This document shows, one piece after another, positions 8,299 to 17,147 of a stretch of DNA of 64,000 bases. The position numbers and the translations under genes were made by a program. The notes below the pieces were generated by a model, which saw only the letters and a list, made by a program, of their open reading frames with translations, was not told the origin of the DNA and did no database searches. The DNA comes from DATKZM01 sp035527975 (lineage in GTDB: Bacteria; Pseudomonadota; Alphaproteobacteria; JAPULJ01), in assembly GCA_035527975.1 (NCBI GenBank), contig DATKZM010000085.1, forward strand, positions 62,001-126,000, in the 5' to 3' direction. Positions within the stretch are counted from its first letter, which is position 1. Every line of letters starts with the position of its first letter.

Positions 8299-9483
8299 CT
8301 ATTGGAACAACCTCAGCAAGTTCTGCGGCAGCTGGTTGGCCTGTGCCAACATGGACACGCCAGCCTGCATAAGCACCTGAGACGACGTGAACTTCGTCAT
8401 CTCAGCTGCCACGTCGAGATCGAGAAGCTGCGAACGGGCGGCTTCCGCGTTCTCTCGGGCCGTTGCGATGTTCGCGCCGGCGAAGTCGAGCCGGCTCTGG
8501 TTGGCGCCGACGTTCGAACGGTTACTGTTGAGCGAGTCGATGGCCGCCGAAACCTCGGTCGAGGCCGTGTTGGCGTTGCCGGCCGTCGCAATGTTGGTGG
8601 CCAGCGAATCCGAAATCGACACCAGCGAACCGATCGAGAAGGTCAGATCATCCTCGGCCGCGACGGAACCGGTACCAACCTTAAAGGTAAAGCTGGTGGA
8701 GCCGGTGCCCTGCACGGTCCCGTTATTCGCCGACTGGCCAAGGCTGGTCTGCGCGAAACCACCGTTCAGGTCGATGGTGACAACGCCGTTCACCTGGGCA
8801 TCGGAGCTAGTCAACGTCACCGAAGTTGGCGTCGTCAAGAAGCCGCCCGTGAACGAGGCACTGCCGACAACAACCGAGAACGTCTGGGCACCGGCGGTCG
8901 CCGAGATAGTGTAGTTGCCATTGGCGTTCGAGGCGCCGTTCAGATCTAAGCCAGACGACGTGGCGCTACCAGCGAAGGTAATGCTAGAGGCACGGACCGC
9001 GTCAACGCCGGCAGATCCGAGAAACGAGCCGGTGCCGGCGGATTCGAGCGTCAGACCCTGACCACCAGACAACAGCTTGGTGCCGTTGAACTCGGTATCG
9101 GCACCGATTCGGCTGATTTCGCTCTTGAGCGCCTGATATTCGGTATCGAGGATCGCACGTTCCGTGTCCGAAAGCTGACCCGAAGCTGCCTGAACGGCCA
9201 GGGTCTTCATCCGGATCAGGATTTCGCTCGAACGCGCCATCGCGCCGTCGGCGATCTGGAGCATCGAGGAAGCCTGACCGGTGTTGACGCCAGCCTGAGC
9301 AAGAGCCCCGACCTCGGCGGCGATACGAGAACCAATCGCCAGGGCCGCAGCGTCGTCCTTGGCTTGCACGATACGCTGACCCGAAGACAGCTTTGCAAGC
9401 GAGGCGCTGGCGCGCATGTCAGTTGTCGTCAGGTTGCGGTGGGCAACGTTGGCGGCGAAGTTCGAAATGACTGTAAGTGCCAT
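8299..9483 (-). CDS. Flagellin, copy 2
   Basis: This 394-residue filament subunit has the same architecture as copy 1: N-terminal HRNLTTTDMRASASLAKLSSG, RIVQAKDDAAALAIGSRI, C-terminal RSNVGANQSRLDFAGANIATAREN and the LLRLFQ end. The GGFLTTPTSVTLTS segment in the exposed centre is shared with copy 1. Its promoter is the best sigma54 match in the window, with two perfect activator palindromes, so this may be the more highly expressed copy. The plus-strand glycosyltransferase at 9799 diverges from it. Confidence 0.97.
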   Translation of the reverse strand: MALTVISNFAANVAHRNLTTTDMRASASLAKLSSGQRIVQAKDDAAALAIGSRIAAEVGALAQAGVNTGQASSMLQIADGAMARSSEILIRMKTLAVQAASGQLSDTERAILDTEYQALKSEISRIGADTEFNGTKLLSGGQGLTLESAGTGSFLGSAGVDAVRASSITFAGSATSSGLDLNGASNANGNYTISATAGAQTFSVVVGSASFTGGFLTTPTSVTLTSSDAQVNGVVTIDLNGGFAQTSLGQSANNGTVQGTGSTSFTFKVGTGSVAAEDDLTFSIGSLVSISDSLATNIATAGNANTASTEVSAAIDSLNSNRSNVGANQSRLDFAGANIATARENAEAARSQLLDLDVAAEMTKFTSSQVLMQAGVSMLAQANQLPQNLLRLFQ

Positions 9484-9599
9484 TTGTTTACTCTCCTACT
9501 TGGATTACTGTGGTCGGCATCCTGCCAATTAGGGCTACTTGCCCAGACCGCCGGGGCACGGGCGACGTACCCAACACCCATTGGTCTGTCCCCCAACAT

Positions 9600-9614
9600 G
9601 CAAGCCTGGTGCCA
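9600..9614 (-). promoter_or_regulatory. Sigma54-type promoter of flagellin copy 2
   Basis: Minus-strand TGGCACCAGGCTTGC is a full match to TGGCAC-N5-TTGC. The predicted start is about 105 bases upstream of the flagellin ATG. Confidence 0.85.
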
Positions 9615-9666
9615 TGGAACGAGGCCCCGGAATCCTGACAATCCGGTGTTCGGGGGGGGCCGCCCT

Positions 9667-9713
9667 CGGCAAATTTTGCCGGATATTGGTGATTCGATCG
9701 GCAGAAATTGCCG
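9667..9713. promoter_or_regulatory. Two perfect enhancer palindromes upstream of the flagellin copy 2 promoter
   Basis: CGGCA-AATTT-TGCCG lies at 9667-9681 and CGGCA-GAAAT-TGCCG at 9699-9713. Both have identical arms and spacing. Their centres are 32 bp apart, three helical turns, so bound dimers would face the same side of the helix. They sit about 60 and 92 bp upstream of the -24 element, a usual position for sigma54 enhancer sites. Confidence 0.7.
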
Positions 9714-9798
9714 ATCAGGCCCCAGGATAAATCTATGGTGCGAACTTCTAAGCCACAGAAATCAATGGCTTTTTTAATAGATTATAAAGGTTAATGAG

Positions 9799-12402
9799 GT
9801 GAGATGGGAACAGAATAAGGGAACGCCGATCGCCATGAAATCGAGTAATACTGCTTCGCCCGCCGCGCGCGACTTTAAAGACAAGTTGCAGACGCAAACG
9901 GCCATTTTGCCCGTCACCGACCTGCTGGTCGAACGGATACACGCCGCGCATGGCGCCTTGCGGGCGGGAGATTTTGCAAGCTCTGAGATCATTTACCGCG
10001 AGATCCTGGACGCAACTCCACGAAATCCGGATGCATTGCACGGTCTGGGAACCTTGCTGCTTCAGCAGGGCAAGCCCGAAGAGGCGGTCGCCTATCTGGA
10101 ACAAGCGTTGGATTCGGGCAGTGTTCCCGGTCAGTTCTACATCAATCTTGCCGTCGCCCAGGAGCTTTGCGGGCGGGTCGGAAAGGCTCTCAAGGCGTTA
10201 AAACGCGGAGCGTCCCAGTACCGCGACGACCCGCTGCTGCACCAGGCCCTTGGCGTCTTCCTCTACAACCGCAGCCGCGACCGTGAAGCCTTGCGCAGCC
10301 TCCAGAAAGCGGCCAGTCTGAATGCGGATTTGCCGCGCCTGCAGTTGATGCTGGGCGATATCCACATCAAGTATGAGCGTTTCGACGACGCGCTCGATTG
10401 CTACCAGCACCATCTTGAGCAGGACCCCGGTGATCGGCGCGTGACTTCCCGGGTCGCCTACCTGCTCGGCAACCGCGGAAAGCACCAGGACGTCCTCGAT
10501 CTTCTGTTGCCCGTTTATGAGGAGGGCACCGAAGACGCGGATATCTGCAACAATATCGGCTCGGCCCTCATCCTGCTCGGGCGGCTCGACGAGGCAGAGC
10601 CCTATATTCTCAAGGCGTACGATCTCGATCCCAGCCGCTGGGAGTTCAACGCCAATGTTGCCGGCCTGCACGTGGCTAACGAACGTCTCGATGCCGCGGC
10701 CACGCTGTTCGAGGCGCTGAAGGCACAGTATCCGGACAATCCCCAGCCCGCGACCGACCTGGCGCTGGTCTACATGCGCCAGGGGCGGGTCGATGACGCG
10801 GAGAAGGAGATCGCCGCGATTACCGAAGCCCATCCCGACCATGATCCGGCCTGGGTGGCGCTGGGTATCTTGTACACCTCGAAGGTGAACTATCGCGGGG
10901 CCGCCGAGGCCTACCGCAAGGCAATCGCCGCGAACCCGGTCAATGCTCACGCCAACTCCAATCTCGCCTTGGTACTGAAATCGCTCAACGATCTCGACGA
11001 AGCCACGTTCCATGCCCGCAAGGCCATCAACGTCGCCGGCTACTCACCGCTGCATTTCTCGAATCCCTTCCAGGTGTTCCATGCTGCCTGCGACTATGAG
11101 GGCATTCGAGAGCTTGGGGAGCTGCGCCAGTTGGTAGACAGCGTTCCGGCGACCTCGCTGCCGGGCTGCGTCTTCGATTTGATGGTTCATGCTGGTGATG
11201 CGCCGACATCGCGCTGGGTCGCCGGCGTTAACCGCCGTTGGGGCGAGGTGCTTGAGGAGAGCGCCGCCCGGAACCCGCTGCCGCCGATGCCCCAATGGGC
11301 CAAGCACGACAAGGTCAGGGTCGGCTTTCTGTCCTCCGATTTGCGCGATCATTCGGTCGGCAAACACATTGCGCCCCTGCTGCAGGCCTACGACCGGGAC
11401 CGATTGGAGGTTTATGGCTACTCGGCCTGGGATGTCGGTGAGGACAAGGTCCACCAGGCGCTGTCTCAGCTCATGAATGGCGAACTCAGGACTGTCGCCA
11501 ACCTTCCGGCGCGCGAGGTGGCCGAGATCATCCGCGGCGACGAGATCGATATCCTCTTCGAGCTGAACGGCCACACGCTGGGCTCGCGGCTCGATGTCAT
11601 TCCGTACCGGCCGGCGCCGGTCCAGATCGAGTGGCTGGGCTTCCCGTTCACCACCGGCTTGAAGGACCTGGACTACTTCCTGCTCGACGAGCATGTCGCA
11701 CCGCTGGACCGCTCGTTGATGATCGAAAAACCGTTGATGATGCCGGAATCCTGGACCACCTTCGGCGGCTATCCCAACATGCCGATCACCGAGACTTTGC
11801 CGTTGGATGCGAATGGCCACATCACATTCGGCACGCTCAACAGCCCCTACAAGTTAACCCCCGATACGATCGCCGCCTGGGCACGGGTTATGCAGGCAGT
11901 GCCCGACTCGCGGATGATGATCGTCCGCGCCGATGTCGTCTCACGGGTTCTCTGTGCTAACATCGCCAATGAGTTCGGCAAGCACGGGATCAATTCCGAG
12001 CGACTCGGCTTCTTCGACAATAGATCCCAGAAGATCAGCCACCTCGATTGCTACAACTTTATCGACATGACGATGGATACCTTCCCGGTTACCGGCGGTA
12101 CCACGACCTGCGATGCCATGTGGATGGGCGTGCCGGTAGTGACGCTGACGGGCCCGAGCTATCACCAGCGCATCAGCCACGCGCTGCTGAGCCATGTGGG
12201 CTTGCAGGAGCTCAGCACCAGTTCGGTTGATGAGTTTATGCAGCGCTCGGTCGATCTTGCGAGCGACCCCGATTCGCTGCGGTTCCTGCGTCAGAACCTG
12301 CGCTCGACGCTGCAGCAATCCTATCTCTGCGACGGCCCGCGATATGCAAAGCATTTCTGCGACGTCATGGAGAACGTGGCGCGCGAGCATGGGCTCGCCT
12401 GA
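9799..12402 (+). CDS. TPR-containing GT41 (O-GlcNAc transferase/SPINDLY-like) glycosyltransferase
   Basis: The 867-residue protein has roughly ten TPR units (about residues 40-430) for protein binding, then a GT41 catalytic region. Matching motifs are VRVGFLSSDLRDHS (from about 506, equivalent to the OGT GFVSSDFGNHP segment), PVQIEWLGFPFTTG, FGTLNSPYKLTPDTI, and TGGTTTCDAMWMGVPVV near 763, which matches the sugar-nucleotide-binding block of OGT. Such enzymes O-glycosylate Ser/Thr of cytoplasmic proteins. Next to flagellin, with a sugar-nucleotide operon behind it, flagellin is the probable substrate, as for the TPR glycosyltransferase FlmG of Caulobacter; this is inference. The start is uncertain: GTG at 9799 has a well-spaced AAAGG, but ATG at 9835 is also possible. 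Confidence 0.88.
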   Translation: MRWEQNKGTPIAMKSSNTASPAARDFKDKLQTQTAILPVTDLLVERIHAAHGALRAGDFASSEIIYREILDATPRNPDALHGLGTLLLQQGKPEEAVAYLEQALDSGSVPGQFYINLAVAQELCGRVGKALKALKRGASQYRDDPLLHQALGVFLYNRSRDREALRSLQKAASLNADLPRLQLMLGDIHIKYERFDDALDCYQHHLEQDPGDRRVTSRVAYLLGNRGKHQDVLDLLLPVYEEGTEDADICNNIGSALILLGRLDEAEPYILKAYDLDPSRWEFNANVAGLHVANERLDAAATLFEALKAQYPDNPQPATDLALVYMRQGRVDDAEKEIAAITEAHPDHDPAWVALGILYTSKVNYRGAAEAYRKAIAANPVNAHANSNLALVLKSLNDLDEATFHARKAINVAGYSPLHFSNPFQVFHAACDYEGIRELGELRQLVDSVPATSLPGCVFDLMVHAGDAPTSRWVAGVNRRWGEVLEESAARNPLPPMPQWAKHDKVRVGFLSSDLRDHSVGKHIAPLLQAYDRDRLEVYGYSAWDVGEDKVHQALSQLMNGELRTVANLPAREVAEIIRGDEIDILFELNGHTLGSRLDVIPYRPAPVQIEWLGFPFTTGLKDLDYFLLDEHVAPLDRSLMIEKPLMMPESWTTFGGYPNMPITETLPLDANGHITFGTLNSPYKLTPDTIAAWARVMQAVPDSRMMIVRADVVSRVLCANIANEFGKHGINSERLGFFDNRSQKISHLDCYNFIDMTMDTFPVTGGTTTCDAMWMGVPVVTLTGPSYHQRISHALLSHVGLQELSTSSVDEFMQRSVDLASDPDSLRFLRQNLRSTLQQSYLCDGPRYAKHFCDVMENVAREHGLA

Positions 12403-12417
12403 CGCTCCGAGTTGTGA

Positions 12418-12804
12418 TCAGGCGCCGTCGGTTGGCACGCTGCTGAACTCGCCGGGCGAAGTGATCTCGACCATCTCCAGATCGTCCGACCAGCCAATCA
12501 CCGAATGCCCGATCCCCGGCGGGAGCAAGTGGCACGAGCCCACCTTCAGCGTTTCCTCGCCGCGGCCCTCGTACCAGAACGTGATCTCGCCCCGGGTTAC
12601 GTAGACGAGCTGGAACTTGATCTCGGGGTGCTTGTGGGCCTCGATCGGCCCGTCGCCCTGACCGGCGCGGATGACATGGGCGTTGTAGTCACCCCCGGTC
12701 GCCGCGCCGATGCCGAGGTCGCGGTAGACGAATTCGCTCCGCAACCCGCCACCCTCGAAGTTCCCGCTGTCGTGAACGATCGCAAGCGTTTGGTTGTGCG
12801 CCAT
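12418..12804 (-). CDS. Cupin-domain protein
   Basis: This 128-residue single-domain cupin has the first motif in EAHKHPEIKFQLVYVTRGEITFWYEG (metal-binding His at about 57 and 59) and a second, weaker motif around HLLPPGIGHSVI. It is the last gene of the minus-strand sugar operon, 106 bases after the acyltransferase, and converges on the GT41 gene with 15 bases between stops. Cupins of this size in sugar clusters can be isomerases or sensors; the sequence does not decide which. It may simply be a metal-binding accessory enzyme. Confidence 0.75.
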   Translation of the reverse strand: MAHNQTLAIVHDSGNFEGGGLRSEFVYRDLGIGAATGGDYNAHVIRAGQGDGPIEAHKHPEIKFQLVYVTRGEITFWYEGRGEETLKVGSCHLLPPGIGHSVIGWSDDLEMVEITSPGEFSSVPTDGA

Positions 12805-12910
12805 TGCTTCCTCCCTGCGACTGGGCCGGGGCCCGTCTGCGCGTCGTCTGCGTCGATTGGGAGGCTATCACGCCGCTGATTGGCAAGCCATACGCGGTTG
12901 TTATGTTGCC

Positions 12911-13558
12911 TCAGGCGCGGAAAATGTCAGCTAGCAGATCGACCTTGGCCTTGCCGAATGTCGCATCCTTGCCGCGTCCGAAGACGATCGTATCCCGCCG
13001 GCTGTCGCGGTCGATCAGTTGCGCGCCCTGGGCGAGCACAGTGCCGTCGGCGACCCTGGTGGCGCCCAGGATGGCGCTGTTGGGAAACATCAGCACACGC
13101 TCGCCGATCTCCGGCCGTGCACCCTTCGACTGGCCGACGGTGCAGTTCTGGTAGATCGCAAAGCGATTGCCGTAGGTGGTGCGCACCAGCACGATGCCGA
13201 CCGTGTGGCCGATGAAGAAGATCTCCGGCAGCTCGGTTGCATAGAAGCATTCGAACCCGTGCAGCGCCTTGTTTAGATAGAAGAGTTTGGTTGCGACGTT
13301 CTCGTGCTCGCAGTTCCGCCACACCGTGTTGGCGAGGTAATAGAGAAACGTGCAGTACTGCGAGGAGTGCAGATAGTCGAATGCGCCCTCGCGCCACATC
13401 GCAACACCGTTGATACAGTGGTCGAGACGGTCGAATGCTTCATCGAGCTCGCCGTCGATCACCGCCCGAGCGTCATGAACGTGATCGGGAAAGAAATTGT
13501 CGAGCTGGGCCGCGACATAGTCGAGGAGCTGCGCGCGTGTGGTATTGACGAGCTCCAT
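12911..13558 (-). CDS. Serine O-acetyltransferase-like hexapeptide-repeat acyltransferase
   Basis: The 215-residue product has an alpha-helical first half (about 1-115, SAT-like) and a left-handed beta-helix of hexapeptide repeats in the second (VGIVLVRTTYGNRFAIYQNCTVG, then IGERVLMFPNSAILG and VADGTVLAQGAQL). The order resembles CysE, but the cysE-type H-x-H catalytic region is not obvious. Within a sugar operon it more likely acetylates or formylates an amino sugar than serine. It starts 30 bases after the aminotransferase stop. Confidence 0.7.
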   Translation of the reverse strand: MELVNTTRAQLLDYVAAQLDNFFPDHVHDARAVIDGELDEAFDRLDHCINGVAMWREGAFDYLHSSQYCTFLYYLANTVWRNCEHENVATKLFYLNKALHGFECFYATELPEIFFIGHTVGIVLVRTTYGNRFAIYQNCTVGQSKGARPEIGERVLMFPNSAILGATRVADGTVLAQGAQLIDRDSRRDTIVFGRGKDATFGKAKVDLLADIFRA

Positions 13559-13588
13559 CGGCGGCGCGTCCCTTAGCCCCGTCTGCCG

Positions 13589-14776
13589 TTACCCGGCGGC
13601 GGCGATCTGCTCGAGCGCGGTGTCACCCCCGCCGTCTCGGCTGAGCGTGCCCTTGAAGTAGGCGGTCACGGTGTCGGCAACCGCTTCCATTGCCGCTTCT
13701 TCCATTGCCGAATGCAGCGGCAGCGAGACGATTTCATCGCCCGCCTGCATCGAGACCCGAAGGTTGCCGCGCCGGCATTCCGTCAAGACCTCGAAATGGT
13801 GGCCGGGCTGCCAGTGCACACCGGTATCGATGCCGTTCTCACCGAGCTTGGTGCGAAAATCATCGCGCCGCTCGCCCGGCACCCGCACGACGAAAATAAA
13901 GGGCGTGGCGTTCTCCAGGTCGATCTGTGGCAGGACCAGATCGTCGATCCCGGCGAGGCGGTCAAGATAGTAGGCGCAGGTATCGCGGCGGGTCTCCGCA
14001 ATGCGCTCGATCTTGGCGAGCTGTTGCAGGCCGATCGCGGCGTGCAGGTTGAGCACGTGGTAGCGGTAGCCGTGGTCGTTCACGTGGAACGTCCAGGCGC
14101 GCTTGTTCTGGTACATTACCGACGGCGGCTGGCCCATGCCGAGGATGCGCATCTCGTGCACGCGCGCCAGCTCCTCGTCGTTGTTAACGATGATGGCGCC
14201 GGCATCGAGACAGGTCAGCGTCTTGACCGGATCGAAGCTCAGCATGGTGAGATCCGAAAAGCTGCCGACCATGCGCCCACGGCTGTCGCGCGAATTGAAC
14301 GAGTGAGCCGCGTCATGGATCACGCGCAGGCCGTGTTTGGCCGCGAAGGCCTCGACCGCATCGTAATCGGCAAGCGAGGCAGCGTAGTCGATGAAGATCA
14401 CGGCCTTGGTGCGCTCGCTGACCAGCGGTTCGGCGCTGGCGACGTCGATGGTGAGCGTATCGTCCCGGACGTCGCAGAGCACCGGCTCGGCGCCGGTCTG
14501 CAGGATCGCCTGGAAGTCTGAAACGCAGTTGAAAGAGGGCGTGATGACCTCGTCGCCGGGGCCGACATTGGCGACTTCAAGCGCCAGATGGAGTGCCGAG
14601 TGGCCGGTGTTGACAAGCGCCAGGCGCTTGTCGCCGAGATCCAGATGCGCGGTCAGCGCCTGCTCCATCTCGTTCACATACGAGCCCATGCCGAGCCAGC
14701 CCATGCGCAGCGCCTCAACGGCGGCGTCGATTTCCGGCTGCTCGATCAGCGGCCTGAACATTGGAACTTTGATCAT
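13589..14776 (-). CDS. DegT/DnrJ/EryC1/StrS-family sugar aminotransferase
   Basis: The 395-residue PLP enzyme transfers an amino group to a keto-sugar nucleotide. It has TGHSALHLAL (57-66), DEVITPSFNCVSDFQAIL, the HDAAHSF motif with Asp155 holding the pyridine nitrogen, and LSFDPVKTLTCLDAGAI with Lys185 as the predicted Schiff-base lysine. The more usual sequence there is SFHPxKxIT, so this is a somewhat divergent member. With RfbF/RfbG upstream it should aminate a CDP-4-keto or 3-keto deoxyhexose. It lies 36 bases after the acetyltransferase gene. Confidence 0.88.
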   Translation of the reverse strand: MIKVPMFRPLIEQPEIDAAVEALRMGWLGMGSYVNEMEQALTAHLDLGDKRLALVNTGHSALHLALEVANVGPGDEVITPSFNCVSDFQAILQTGAEPVLCDVRDDTLTIDVASAEPLVSERTKAVIFIDYAASLADYDAVEAFAAKHGLRVIHDAAHSFNSRDSRGRMVGSFSDLTMLSFDPVKTLTCLDAGAIIVNNDEELARVHEMRILGMGQPPSVMYQNKRAWTFHVNDHGYRYHVLNLHAAIGLQQLAKIERIAETRRDTCAYYLDRLAGIDDLVLPQIDLENATPFIFVVRVPGERRDDFRTKLGENGIDTGVHWQPGHHFEVLTECRRGNLRVSMQAGDEIVSLPLHSAMEEAAMEAVADTVTAYFKGTLSRDGGGDTALEQIAAAG

Positions 14777-14812
14777 GGTCGTAATCCCCTCGAATGCCCC
14801 CGGGATCGGGCG

Positions 14813-15334
14813 TTACTCGGCCGCCTGGGGCAGTGCGAACTTGCCCTCGCCGCGGAAACCGACGGTTTTCGCAGGCGAGCCGATGTTGATGGAGTAAGCG
14901 GGAACCTCATGGCGCACCAGCGAGCCCGCGGCGATGATCGAGCCGCGGCGCAGGATCGCGCCGTCGAGGATCACGCAATTGGCGGCGATCCAGACATCGT
15001 CTTCGATGATGATGCCGCCCCGGCTTTCCAGGAACCTTTGCTGGTTCATCGGCCGGTTGGGATCGCGAAACTCGTGATTGGTCGGCGCGATGGTCGTATT
15101 GGCGCCGATCGCGACGTCATCGCCGATCCGCACACCGTTGCCGATATAGATCACCACGCCCGAATTGATCGAGCAGTTGTGGCCGATCACGACATCGCCC
15201 TCGCCGCCGGCGGGCTTGATCTTGACGAAGCTGTCGATAACGGCGCCGTCCTTGATCGTGATCTTGCTGCCGCGCACCGAATCCTCGATGTCGGCATGTG
15301 GCGAGATCTTGGCTTTGGGCGAAACGATCAGCAT
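14813..15334 (-). CDS. Hexapeptide-repeat O/N-acetyltransferase (WbbJ-like)
   Basis: The 173-residue product is almost entirely left-handed beta-helix: ISPHADIEDSVRGSKITIKDGAVIDS, IGHNCSINSGVVIYIGNGVRIGDDVAIG, then the HEFRDPNRP loop and IIIEDDVWIAANCVILDGAILRRGSIIAAGS. The closing VPAYSINIGSPAKTVG is typical of sugar acetyltransferases. I chose the ATG at 15334 because it overlaps the stop of the epimerase gene by one base (translational coupling); a longer upstream frame is only read-through of that gene. Likely role: acylation of the amino sugar made by the operon. Confidence 0.85.
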   Translation of the reverse strand: MLIVSPKAKISPHADIEDSVRGSKITIKDGAVIDSFVKIKPAGGEGDVVIGHNCSINSGVVIYIGNGVRIGDDVAIGANTTIAPTNHEFRDPNRPMNQQRFLESRGGIIIEDDVWIAANCVILDGAILRRGSIIAAGSLVRHEVPAYSINIGSPAKTVGFRGEGKFALPQAAE

Positions 15335-15888
15335 CAAACGGCCTCCTTGAGCTCGCTGAGGTCGGACAGGAAGGGGAGGTTGGCATCGCGCTCCGACATG
15401 ATCGGATCGGGGATCGGCCAATCGACGGCGAGGTCGGGGTCGTTCCAGCGCAGGCCGCCCACCGACTCTGGATGGAAGGGACCAGCAATCTGGTAGACCA
15501 CGTCGCTGCAATCGGCGATTGCCTGGAAGCCGTGGGCGCAGCCTTCGGGGACATAGATCATCTTGTGGTTGGCGGCCGAAATCTCGACCCCGACCCAGCT
15601 CGCGAAAGTCGGCGAGCTCGGGCGCAGATCGACCACGACGTCGAAGATAGCCCCGGCCGGGCAGCTCACCAGCTTGGCCTCCTCATGGGGCGCCGTCTGG
15701 AAGTGAAAGCCACGTATGGTCCCGCGCTTGGTGTTGTGCGACAGGCTCGACTGATCGAATGGACGGGTAATGCCCTGGCAGGCGAACTCATCGCGGCACC
15801 AGATGCGGGTAAAGAACCCGCGGTGGTCGACCAGCGGCTCGGGCTCGATCAGGAAGGCGCCGCGAATGGCGAGCTTTCGGAAGTTCAT
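15334..15888 (-). CDS. dTDP-4-dehydrorhamnose 3,5-epimerase-family protein (RmlC/RfbC-like)
   Basis: The 184-residue cupin-type epimerase carries GTIRGFHFQ with the catalytic His at 62, KLVSCPAGAIFDVVVDLR, IYVPEGCAHGFQ, and VYQIAGPFHPE with Tyr132 where RmlC enzymes have the catalytic tyrosine. In this operon the substrate should be a CDP-4-keto-6-deoxyhexose rather than the dTDP sugar. The ATG at 15888 starts the conserved N-terminus and overlaps the methyltransferase stop by four bases. Confidence 0.88.
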   Translation of the reverse strand: MNFRKLAIRGAFLIEPEPLVDHRGFFTRIWCRDEFACQGITRPFDQSSLSHNTKRGTIRGFHFQTAPHEEAKLVSCPAGAIFDVVVDLRPSSPTFASWVGVEISAANHKMIYVPEGCAHGFQAIADCSDVVYQIAGPFHPESVGGLRWNDPDLAVDWPIPDPIMSERDANLPFLSDLSELKEAV

Positions 15889-17144
15889 GGCAATACCTTC
15901 ACATCCGGTATCGGCACGACGAACCGGCCGCCCCAATCGCGGACATGCCGCATGTCGGAGATGATCTCGTCCGTGAGGTTCCAGGGCAGCACCAGCAGAT
16001 AGTCGGGCTTTCGCTCGGCGATCACATCGGGATGCTCGACCGGAATGTGGCTGCCGGGCAGCAGCCGGCCTTGTTTGTGAGGGCTCACATCGACGGTGTA
16101 GGGCAGGAGTTCGGGGCCGATGCCGCAGTAGTTGAGCAGCGTGTTGCCCTTGGCGGGCGCGCCATAGCCGGCGACCGACTTTCCTGCGCTCTTCACGTTG
16201 GTCAGGAAGTCGCGCAGCTCGCGGCCGACCGCGGCCGCGCGGCGGCCGAAGTCCCGGTAGGTATCCATACGCTGCAGGCCGGCCTTCGCTTCGTCCTGCT
16301 TGATCCGGATGACGTTGCTGGTGGTCTCGCGATCAAGCTCATCGCGGCAGGCATAGATCCGCAGGCTGCCGCCATGGGTCGGCAGTTCTTCGACATCGAA
16401 GATGCGCAGGTCGTGAACCTTGAGGACGCGCTCCGCGGTGGTCAGCGAGAAGTATGAGAAGTGCTCGTGATAGATCGTGTCGAACTGGTTCTGCTCGATG
16501 AGCCGCAGGAGATGCGGGAACTCGATCGTCAGCACGCCCGTCCATTTGAGCGCCATCCGCAGCCCCTCGACGAAATCGTTGAGGTCAGGGACATGCGCGA
16601 GGACATTGTTGGCAACCAGCAAATCGGCGGTCTTGCGGGCATTGGCCAGCCCCTGGGCCGCCTCGGTTCCGAAGAACTGCACCAGCGTCGGGATATCGTT
16701 GGCCTGGGCGGCGGCGGCGACATTCGCGGCCGGCTCGATACCGAGCACGGGAACGCCGCGGGCCTTGAAGAACTGGAGCAGATAGCCGTCGTTGCTGGCA
16801 ATCTCGACGACCCGGTTTGTCGGGTTGATGTCGAAACGCTCGATCATCGCCTCGGCATAGCGCTCGGCGTGGTCGAGCCAGCTTTGCGAATAGGACGAGA
16901 AATACGCGTAGTCGCCGAAGATCGCGTCAGGCGTCTCATGTGCCGGAAGCTGTGCTAGAAAGCAGGTGGTGCAGACATAGACGTGGAGCGGAAAGCGCGG
17001 CTCGTATCCGGCCGCCTGGTCGGGTGCGATATAGGAGTTCGCCAGCGGCGTCTCACCGAGGTCGACCATCGTTTCGCTCAGCGCGGCGCCGCAGAACCGG
17101 CAGGTGCCGGCGGTCCCGATATGGTGCGCAGCTTCCCCAGGCAT
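15885..17144 (-). CDS. SAM-dependent sugar C-methyltransferase with N-terminal zinc-binding domain
   Basis: The 419-residue product has the three-part architecture of NDP-sugar C-methyltransferases (TylCIII/NovU/TcaB9 family): a zinc site with Cys15, Cys18, Cys58 and Cys61, a Rossmann SAM-binding core with VVEIASNDGYLL and the TIYHEHFSYFSL active-site motif, and a C-terminal domain with VAGYGAPAKGNTLL. These enzymes methylate C3 of a 4-keto-6-deoxysugar, giving branched sugars. It lies 3 bases after rfbG and overlaps the epimerase by four bases. Confidence 0.9.
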   Translation of the reverse strand: MPGEAAHHIGTAGTCRFCGAALSETMVDLGETPLANSYIAPDQAAGYEPRFPLHVYVCTTCFLAQLPAHETPDAIFGDYAYFSSYSQSWLDHAERYAEAMIERFDINPTNRVVEIASNDGYLLQFFKARGVPVLGIEPAANVAAAAQANDIPTLVQFFGTEAAQGLANARKTADLLVANNVLAHVPDLNDFVEGLRMALKWTGVLTIEFPHLLRLIEQNQFDTIYHEHFSYFSLTTAERVLKVHDLRIFDVEELPTHGGSLRIYACRDELDRETTSNVIRIKQDEAKAGLQRMDTYRDFGRRAAAVGRELRDFLTNVKSAGKSVAGYGAPAKGNTLLNYCGIGPELLPYTVDVSPHKQGRLLPGSHIPVEHPDVIAERKPDYLLVLPWNLTDEIISDMRHVRDWGGRFVVPIPDVKVLP

Positions 17145-17147
17145 GGC

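Larger units (their letters stand above)
9484..9798. other. 315-base divergent regulatory interval
   Basis: No gene is evident between the minus-strand flagellin and the plus-strand glycosyltransferase. The interval carries the flagellin sigma54-type promoter (9600-9614), two palindromic activator sites (9667-9713) and, at 9750-9795, AT-rich sequence that may hold the glycosyltransferase promoter. Confidence 0.6.

Noticed and set aside
14813..15511. Long acetyltransferase frame upstream of 15334
   Set aside because: The extra 59 codons are arginine/proline-rich, lie wholly within the epimerase gene, and the coupled ATG at 15334 fits the beta-helix start.
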